From contig DASZMZ010000319.1 of the NCBI GenBank assembly GCA_035551455.1, forward strand, positions 28,456 to 92,455: a stretch of DNA of 64,000 bases. The letters run 5' to 3'. Shown here in pieces: positions 59,016 through 64,000 of this stretch. How positions within the stretch are numbered: position 1 is the stretch's first letter; each line of letters begins with the position of its first letter. The notes beneath the pieces were generated by a model. The model had not been told where the DNA came from. It worked only from the letters and a program-made list of their open reading frames with translations, and did no database searches. Source of the stretch: Sulfopaludibacter sp035551455 (GTDB lineage: Bacteria; Acidobacteriota; Terriglobia; Bryobacterales; Bryobacteraceae). Both the position numbers and the translations under genes were made by a program.

Positions 59016-59066
59016 AGTACTTGAAACTTTAGCTCAAATCCGTACCCTTGGTACAATGGCCATCGC

Positions 59067-59822
59067 GTGACCAAGTACATTCGCTACCACTCAGGCTCGG
59101 CCGCGAGCTACGGAATCCTCGACGGCGACACTGTCCACGAACTCAGCGGTGATCTTTTCCAGCACACGAAGACGGGCGCTACTGTTGGCCTGGCCGACGT
59201 GAAATTGCTGGCGCCCTGCCTGCCGCCGAAGATTTTCGCCGTGGGCTTGAACTACAAGAGCCACTTGGGCGGACGGCCGCAACCGGCGCAGCCCGAGATC
59301 TTCTACAAACCAGTTACAGCCCTGCAGGATCCTGGTGGCGACGTCGTGATTCCGCGCGACGCGACCGATGTTCACTACGAGGGCGAGTTGGTGGTAGTGA
59401 TGGGGAAGCAGGCGCGCAACGTTTCGCCCGAGGAGGCGCGCGCGGCAATCTTCGGCGTCACGTGCGGCAATGACGTGAGCGACCGTAACTGGCAGCATGG
59501 GGAAAAGAAGGATCTGCAATGGTGGCGCGCCAAGGGCTGCGACACGTTCGCGCCGCTGGGTCCGGCAATCGTCACGGATATCGACTACGCCAATCTGCTG
59601 TTACAAACCCGTCTGAACGGCGAGGTGGTGCAGAAGCAGTTCACCAGCGACCTGATTTTCGACTGTCCTGCGATTGTGAGCTGGATCAGCGGCTGGGTGA
59701 CTCTGATGCCGGGAGACCTTATCTACACGGGGACGCCGGGCAGCACGCGCAAGATGAAGGCGGGCGACACGGTGGAAGTGGAGATTGAGGGTATCGGGAC
59801 GCTGCGTAATTCGGTGAAGTAG
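59067..59822 (+). CDS. Fumarylacetoacetate hydrolase-family protein
   Basis: The 251-residue protein has the FAH fold with PPKIFAVGLNYKSHL, the metal ligands Glu105 and Glu107 in HYEGELVVVMGK and Asp136 in NDVSDR, then GCDTFAPLGPAIV and the end segment MPGDLIYTGTPGS. Members hydrolyse or decarboxylate beta-diketo and 2-oxo acids; the substrate is unknown. It starts with GTG at 59067, with TACAAT 10 nt upstream and no Shine-Dalgarno, another likely leaderless message. Confidence 0.92.
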   Translation: MTKYIRYHSGSAASYGILDGDTVHELSGDLFQHTKTGATVGLADVKLLAPCLPPKIFAVGLNYKSHLGGRPQPAQPEIFYKPVTALQDPGGDVVIPRDATDVHYEGELVVVMGKQARNVSPEEARAAIFGVTCGNDVSDRNWQHGEKKDLQWWRAKGCDTFAPLGPAIVTDIDYANLLLQTRLNGEVVQKQFTSDLIFDCPAIVSWISGWVTLMPGDLIYTGTPGSTRKMKAGDTVEVEIEGIGTLRNSVK

Positions 59823-59825
59823 CCG

Positions 59826-60176
59826 TTAGAGCCACGAAGTTCCCAGGCTGTAGAGCAGCACGACCAGGACGATCAGAGTGATCACGACGTAGGCGCGATC
59901 GCGTTCCATGGCGAAGGCCACGAGCGAGAAGATCACGCGCGCCACGGGTGTGGCGATGAGGATCAGCAGCCCGATGAGGATGAGCGCCTGCGGGTGCGGC
60001 AGTGTGGACACGGCGTGCAGGCCTCGAACATCGGGACGGAAGTGAGAATACGCGGGCTTGGCTTCCGGGCTGTTCAGCAGATACCAGATTCCGCCGGACG
60101 CCACGACAGAGGCGGCGGCAATCACGCCGGTCCGCAAGAGATTCCCGATGATCTGATCGAGGCGCGAGTCGGTCAC
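59826..60176 (-). CDS. DUF1634 membrane protein, partner of the TSUP transporter
   Basis: A 116-residue protein with three hydrophobic segments (TGVIAAASVVASGGIWYLL, ALILIGLLILIATPVARVIF, YVVITLIVLVVLLYSLG). DUF1634 proteins are often encoded next to TauE/SafE-type transporters, as here. GTG at 60176 is preferred: it overlaps the upstream stop as GTGA and has GGGGAGG 6 nt before it. A longer TTG start at 60191 would discard that site. It may be a transporter subunit or modulator. Confidence 0.85.
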   Translation of the reverse strand: MTDSRLDQIIGNLLRTGVIAAASVVASGGIWYLLNSPEAKPAYSHFRPDVRGLHAVSTLPHPQALILIGLLILIATPVARVIFSLVAFAMERDRAYVVITLIVLVVLLYSLGTSWL

Positions 60177-61009
60177 TTCGCGCCTCCCCAAAGTCCGGTG
60201 TAGATCATCTCGATGGCCAGTATTCCGATTACGCCGGCGAAGACCAGACGAAGTCCACGGATGCGCGCACCGGCGAGTTGGCGGGCTCCGGCCAGGGATC
60301 CCGCAAGCACACCGAGCATCACGGGCATGGCCAAGCCTGGTTCGATGTATCCGCGGCTGAGATAGATTCCCGCGCTGGCAGCCGCGGTGACGCCGATCAT
60401 AAAATTGCTGGTGGTGGTGGAGACCTTGAAGGGGATGCGCATGAGTTGGTCCATCGCGATCACCTTCATTGCGCCGGAGCCGATGCCGAGGAGACCCGAC
60501 AGAATTCCCGCGGTGAACATGAGGCTGAAGCCTGCCTTCACGCGCTGCACGTGATAGCGAATGGGGGACTGGGGACCGGGGTAACTGCCATCCAGCCGCA
60601 GCCGTGCGGCCAAGGGATCGGGGGCTGCAGCCACATGCTCGGGCGGCGCCTGGAATGAATGCCAGGCCGAGTAGAGCAGCACCGCGCCGAAGATGGTGGC
60701 GAGTCCGGAAGCGGGCACGACGGCGGTGAGATGAGCCCCTGTTAACGCCCCCAGCGTGGTTGCGATTTCAAGGAACATGCCCACGCGCACATTAGCGAAG
60801 CCCTCCTTCACATAAGCGGCGGCGGCTCCCGAGGAGGTAGCGATCACCGAGATGAGCGAGGCACCCATCGCGTAATGAATGTCTACATGAAGAAGCAGCG
60901 TGAGGACGGGGGTGACGACGACGCCTCCTCCCAGTCCGGTGAGCGCTCCCAGGAATCCAGCTACAGCGGAGGCGGCAAACACTACCAGCGAGAAAGTAGT
61001 GACGTCCAT
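60173..61009 (-). CDS. TSUP (TauE/SafE) family permease, sulfite/anion exporter-like
   Basis: The 278-residue protein has about eight helices in two repeats and the family motifs GLGGGVVVTPVLTLL and GIGSGAMKVIAMDQLM, with GALTGAHL and GVTAAASAGIYLSRGYIEPGL. TSUP proteins move sulfite, sulfoacetate, taurine or other small sulfur and carbon anions; the exact substrate is unknown. It is coupled to the DUF1634 gene and preceded by a structured region with two terminator hairpins (61058-61165), so transcription attenuation is likely. Confidence 0.9.
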   Translation of the reverse strand: MDVTTFSLVVFAASAVAGFLGALTGLGGGVVVTPVLTLLLHVDIHYAMGASLISVIATSSGAAAAYVKEGFANVRVGMFLEIATTLGALTGAHLTAVVPASGLATIFGAVLLYSAWHSFQAPPEHVAAAPDPLAARLRLDGSYPGPQSPIRYHVQRVKAGFSLMFTAGILSGLLGIGSGAMKVIAMDQLMRIPFKVSTTTSNFMIGVTAAASAGIYLSRGYIEPGLAMPVMLGVLAGSLAGARQLAGARIRGLRLVFAGVIGILAIEMIYTGLWGGAK

Positions 61010-61057
61010 AGATTGGCAGTTTTAGTGTACGCCGCGGGAAACGCATCCGGAAATAGT

Positions 61058-61087
61058 AAAAGGGCGGGTGTTAGGACCCGCCCTTTT
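61058..61087 (-). terminator. Perfect 12-bp terminator hairpin upstream of the TSUP gene
   Basis: AAAAGGGCGGGT (61058-61069) pairs perfectly with ACCCGCCCTTTT (61076-61087) around a 6-nt loop, and on the minus strand is followed by ACTATTT. It is symmetric, so it could also stop plus-strand transcription. It lies 49 bp before the TSUP ATG, where a terminator is unexpected unless it is an attenuator. Confidence 0.8.
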
Positions 61088-61138
61088 AATGTTGCCGGAG
61101 AGGCAACACCAACAGCGTGTAGACTCACATTCAATCGC

Positions 61139-61165
61139 AAAAAGGCTTCAGCGCCATTTGAAGCC
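61139..61165 (-). terminator. First terminator-like hairpin of the TSUP leader
   Basis: GGCTTCA (61144-61150) pairs with TGAAGCC (61159-61165) with an 8-nt loop. On the minus strand the stem is followed by five U residues (61139-61143) and then GCG, giving an intrinsic-terminator outline. Confidence 0.55.
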
Positions 61166-61188
61166 GCTGCAACTGAGGTATGTCTGTC

Positions 61189-61217
61189 ATGATATGCCGC
61201 CTGCGGGGACGTTCCAA
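61189..61217 (-). promoter_or_regulatory. Sigma-70-like promoter for the TSUP leader/sRNA
   Basis: On the minus strand TTGGAA (61212-61217) and TATCAT (61189-61194) are 17 bp apart, an acceptable housekeeping promoter. It points toward the structured region and the TSUP gene. Confidence 0.5.
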
Positions 61218-61295
61218 TACAGCGAAGATTGTATTTGCCCGAATGGGCGGAAATGCCGACAATGGAAGTACCACCGGAGAATTTTTATCTACAAA

Positions 61296-62687
61296 GTGGC
61301 TGGCAGACTGAAGCTAAGCAAACGGGCAGTTCTGAGAGCGGGCTACGGTGCGGTGATCTCTGTACTCGTACTTTCCGCAGTGGAGGCTTACCGTATTCAG
61401 GCCAGCGCCTCGCAGCAGCAGTTGGAAATATACCGCAGCTATGTGGATCAGGAGAGCACTCTTTCCATTCTGCGGCGCAATTTGTGGCTGGCGGGCAACG
61501 ACATTCGCGACTTCTTTATCAGCACGACTCCGCAGCAAGCGGCCATCCTGCGCGAGCAGATGGAGACGCTCGGGCAGGAAGACGAAGCGACGCTGAAGCA
61601 CATGGAACGTTCGCCGCAGCTGGTAGTGACGGCGGCCACGCTGCGCAAGAGTCTGGGCGAGTTCTGGACCATGGCGGCGCCGGTGCCCGATACCATGCTC
61701 AATGTGTCCGACGAGGGCAAGTTCCAGTTCCTTCAACAGGTGGTTGTGCCGCGGCGCGGCCAACTGTACACCGCCCTGGTGGATCTGACGGCCGCCGATC
61801 AGCAGAAGTTGCAGGTCAGCGAAAGGGAATTCGCCGACACGAGGCGCGCGGCGGCAGAGCGGCTGTTGATCATGCTGGTGCTGAGCGTCCTGCTGGCCGT
61901 GGTGGTGGCGAAGTTGAGTATCGGACACGCCGAGAATCTGGAAAGCCAGGCTGAAGAGCATCTGGCGGCAGTAGAGCAGACGCGGCGCGAGCTGCAGCAG
62001 CTTTCGGCTCGCCATCTGGAAGTGGAAGAGGAAGGCCGTCGCAGACTATCGCGCGAATTGCACGATGAGATCGGCCAGACGCTGGCGCTGTTGCAGATTG
62101 AAATCTCGCACACGCAGGCGGCGCTGACGAATGCTCCCCAATCCGTGGGAGAGCGATTGACGCGCGCGCGGTCTCTGGCGGAACGTACGGTGCAGACGAT
62201 CCGCAATATGGCGGGATTGCTGCGGCCGGCGCTGTTGGACGACCTGGGCCTGGTGCCGGCCTTACAGTTCCAACTGGAAGACTTCCTCAGGCGCAGCAGG
62301 ATCCCCTGCGAATTCGTAGAAGAAGGCGTGGCGGATCAACTGCCGGATGCCGTGAAAACGTGCGTCTATCGCGTGGTGCAGGAGGCGCTTCACAATTGCG
62401 AGAAGCATTCGGGCGCCAGCAGGATTCGCGTGGCGGTACGGCAGTTGCCGGATGGCCTGGTGGCGGAGATTGAAGATAACGGCTGCGGATTCCAAATGAA
62501 CGAGCAGCGCATGCCGTATCGCGCCCGAGGACTGGGACTGCTAGGAATGCGCGAACGGGCGGCCAATGCCGGCGGAACGCTGATTATCGATTCGGCGCCG
62601 GGGCATGGCACGCGGATCGCGCTGCGGATTCCCCTGCAGGCGGATCGCACGCCGCACCCGCCGGTGGAGCGAGAGGTAAACGCATAA
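61296..62687 (+). CDS. Sensor histidine kinase, NarX/DesK-type (HisKA_3)
   Basis: The protein has a membrane helix near the N-terminus (AVLRAGYGAVISVLVLSAV), an extracytoplasmic four-helix sensor region of about 140 residues, a second helix (LLIMLVLSVLLAVVVAKL), a coiled linker and the HisKA_3 domain. His256 lies in ELHDEIGQTL, followed by an HATPase domain (VVQEALHNCEKHS N-box, IEDNGCGF, GLGLLGMRERA). It phosphorylates the overlapping response regulator. The start is uncertain: GTG at 61296 begins just before the first helix, while the frame is open to 61068; GGAGA lies 13-17 nt before the GTG. Confidence 0.9.
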   Translation: MAGRLKLSKRAVLRAGYGAVISVLVLSAVEAYRIQASASQQQLEIYRSYVDQESTLSILRRNLWLAGNDIRDFFISTTPQQAAILREQMETLGQEDEATLKHMERSPQLVVTAATLRKSLGEFWTMAAPVPDTMLNVSDEGKFQFLQQVVVPRRGQLYTALVDLTAADQQKLQVSEREFADTRRAAAERLLIMLVLSVLLAVVVAKLSIGHAENLESQAEEHLAAVEQTRRELQQLSARHLEVEEEGRRRLSRELHDEIGQTLALLQIEISHTQAALTNAPQSVGERLTRARSLAERTVQTIRNMAGLLRPALLDDLGLVPALQFQLEDFLRRSRIPCEFVEEGVADQLPDAVKTCVYRVVQEALHNCEKHSGASRIRVAVRQLPDGLVAEIEDNGCGFQMNEQRMPYRARGLGLLGMRERAANAGGTLIIDSAPGHGTRIALRIPLQADRTPHPPVEREVNA

Positions 62688-63334
62688 TGGCCATAAAGAT
62701 TCTGTTGGCAGACGACCATACCCTGATGCGGCAAGGCCTTCGGCACATACTGGAAGGCCACTCCGATCTGGACATCGTGGCGGAAGCCAGTTCGGGAATT
62801 GAGGCGGTGGAGGCGGCGCGACTGCATAAGCCGGACGTCGCCGTGATGGACGTCGCCATGAAGGAACTGAACGGGATCGAGGCGACGGCGCAAATTCTCA
62901 AGCACTCGCCGCACACCGCGGTCCTGATGCTGAGCATGTACAGCGACGAGCGGTACGTTCTGCGCGCCGTGAAGGCCGGGGCGCGCGGATACCTGCTGAA
63001 GAACTCCGCGGGCGACGAGTTGATTCAGGCCATTCACGCTGTGCAGAAGGGTCTGGCCTTTTTCAGTCCGGCGGTGGCCCGGCTGTTTCAGGACGGCATC
63101 GTGCGGTTGAAAGATGCGCGCGAGGTCAATGACCGGTTTGAATTGCTGACGGATCGGGAGAGGCAGATCTATCAACTGCTGGCCGAGGGAAACAGCAATA
63201 AGGATATCGCCAATCGGCTGGGTCTGAGTCTCCACACGGTGGAAACACATCGCTGGCGGGTGATGGAAAAGCTGGACCTGCACAGCACCGCGGAGTTGGT
63301 GCTCAGCGCGGTCCGGCGCGGCATGGTGACTTAG
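62687..63334 (+). CDS. NarL/FixJ-family response regulator
   Basis: The 215-residue regulator has a receiver domain with acidic pair Asp9-Asp10, phospho-acceptor Asp55 (VMDVAM) and Lys105 (LLKNS). A C-terminal GerE helix-turn-helix follows (LTDRERQIYQLLAEG, NKDIANRLGLSLHTVETHRWRVMEKLDL in short pieces such as LSLHTVETHRWRV). It overlaps the kinase stop as TAATG, so the two form one operon. Target genes are unknown. Confidence 0.95.
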   Translation: MAIKILLADDHTLMRQGLRHILEGHSDLDIVAEASSGIEAVEAARLHKPDVAVMDVAMKELNGIEATAQILKHSPHTAVLMLSMYSDERYVLRAVKAGARGYLLKNSAGDELIQAIHAVQKGLAFFSPAVARLFQDGIVRLKDAREVNDRFELLTDRERQIYQLLAEGNSNKDIANRLGLSLHTVETHRWRVMEKLDLHSTAELVLSAVRRGMVT

Positions 63335-63362
63335 GGCGTCGCGCCTTCGTGGTGAAAATCGC

Positions 63363-64000
63363 TTACTGGGCGTTCAGATAGGCGATGAGGTCCGACATCT
63401 GCTGCGCTGTAAAGCGCGGCCATGCCAGCTTCTTCTGCGTCATCAGATCCAACATGGCGGGGCCGTGGCTCCATAGCGAAGCGACGATGGTGATATCGGA
63501 ATAGCCGTCCTTGCCCTTGGCCAGTTTGGGGGCGCCGCTGGACGGATCGTTATGGCAGGTGGCGCAATTCTTTTCGGCGAAGACCCTCTTGCCGCGATCC
63601 GCACTGCCGTTGCCGCGGAAGTATTGTTTGGTCCAGATATAGCCGATGATCTGGCGCATCTCTTCGGGCGTGAACGTCGGCGGCGGTTGTTTCATCTCCG
63701 GCTGGTGGTTCCACATGTCGACTGCGATATCGGTAAGGGTCTGATTGCGCAGCAGACCTTCGAGCGCCAGTTTGCCGGTGTGGCATCCGTTGCAGCCCTT
63801 CGCCTGGAAAAGCGACTCTCCGCTTTCAGAGGGCGGAAATTGGAAATTGCCGGCTAGCCCTTTGGTTTCGGGCTGGTTCTGCAGGTAGACCAGCAGGTCG
63901 GTGAGTTCCTGGCTCGTGAGTTTGCTCCAGGCCAGTTTCTTGCTGGCGAACTGTTCGCGCATTTTGGCGCCGTGATTCCACATTTGCTGGGCAAGAACGG
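63363..64000 (-). CDS. Multihaem c-type cytochrome, 5' end beyond window
   Basis: The frame is open to the right edge, so the N-terminus with its export signal is missing. The visible 211 residues hold two CxxCH haem sites (GCNGCH and NCATCH) in repeated cytochrome c domains, each closing with a WNH/WSH-Met segment that supplies the axial Met. Examples are MWNHQPEM and LWSHGPAM, and an MWNHGAKM at the visible start implies a further haem domain outside the window. Each repeat ends FTPEEMRQIIGYI-like, fitting a triplicated module. It is probably a periplasmic electron carrier. Convergent with the response regulator. Confidence 0.9.
   Translation of the reverse strand, partial: VLAQQMWNHGAKMREQFASKKLAWSKLTSQELTDLLVYLQNQPETKGLAGNFQFPPSESGESLFQAKGCNGCHTGKLALEGLLRNQTLTDIAVDMWNHQPEMKQPPPTFTPEEMRQIIGYIWTKQYFRGNGSADRGKRVFAEKNCATCHNDPSSGAPKLAKGKDGYSDITIVASLWSHGPAMLDLMTQKKLAWPRFTAQQMSDLIAYLNAQ

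Larger units (their letters stand above)
61052..61184 (-). ncRNA. Candidate small RNA or attenuator leader upstream of the TSUP gene
   Basis: A transcript starting about 7 nt after the TATCAT box would run about 130 nt toward the TSUP start and contain three hairpins: 61144-61165 (7 bp), 61091-61107 (6 bp, loop GGAGA) and 61058-61087 (12 bp). The first and last are each followed by U-rich stretches on this strand. It does not match any riboswitch class I can recall. It could be a free small RNA ending at the second terminator or a regulated 5' leader. Confidence 0.45.

Noticed and set aside
61058..61165. Cyclic-di-GMP or other known riboswitch in the TSUP leader
   Set aside because: I could not find the conserved core of any class; only the hairpins and terminators are supported.
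1..64000. CRISPR arrays, rRNA genes or IS elements with transposases
   Set aside because: No regularly spaced repeats, rRNA sequence or transposase frame was seen on either strand.

Overview
The window reads as chromosomal DNA of a GC-rich soil-type Acidobacteriota, most like the Bryobacteraceae/Solibacter group. This is inferred from protein style and gene neighbourhoods (ankyrin-repeat protein with the Solibacter-like N-terminal module, many sigma/anti-sigma pairs, S9 peptidase with glycine-rich inserts, DODA-type dioxygenase, orphan sheath protein), not from rRNA, which is absent. Coding density is high and most genes are short operons with 4-bp ATGA/GTGA overlaps. Several genes lack a Shine-Dalgarno and have a -10-like box 6-11 nt before the start codon, which suggests leaderless transcripts.

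Layout. 1-5.6 kb: truncated hybrid histidine kinase, ABC exporter, long-form ThyX thymidylate synthase divergent from dUTPase (dTMP supply), TetR regulator. 5.7-7.5 kb: peroxide-stress operon (Fur/PerR-like regulator, pterin carbinolamine dehydratase, AhpC, AhpD) behind a strong sigma-70 promoter overlapped by inverted repeats. 7.5-13.7 kb, minus strand: a long housekeeping run acyP-apt-ispE-prs-rplY-pth-rpsF-rpsR-rplI, then a LigB-type dioxygenase. 13.8-19.7 kb: three tandem paralogous giant membrane proteins (GT-C/YfhO-like). 19.7-20.0 kb: a CACGGAG dispersed-repeat element. 20-25.4 kb: ketodeoxygluconate-type catabolism (SDR, PfkB kinase), another SDR, a secreted S9 peptidase. 25.4-30.6 kb: sigma/anti-sigma pair, GT4, queC-queE, HDAC-like deacetylase. 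30.6-35 kb: a split 2-hydroxyacyl-CoA dehydratase activase system. 35-45 kb: glucan phosphorylase, lytic transglycosylase, LuxR-type regulator, sigma/anti-sigma pair, ankyrin protein, GT87 enzyme.

44,993-51,224 is a 6.2-kb integrative element inserted in the 3' end of tRNA-Ser(UGA). It has 21-bp direct repeats as att sites, a tyrosine integrase, an excisionase-like HTH protein, a Rep-like protein, a run of coupled small ORFs, a serine recombinase and two cargo membrane genes (one DUF1493/ACP-like). This is the main accessory region and the best candidate for an undescribed system.

51.3-64 kb: DUF421 protein, replicative helicase dnaB, conserved unknowns, MidA-like methyltransferase, a 20-residue Lys-rich peptide gene with its own terminator, ECF sigma/RskA-like pair, an orphan TssB-TssC fusion (contractile sheath), FAH hydrolase, a TSUP transporter with DUF1634 partner preceded by a structured leader or small RNA with two terminator hairpins, a NarX/NarL-type two-component system, and a partial multihaem cytochrome c running off the window end.
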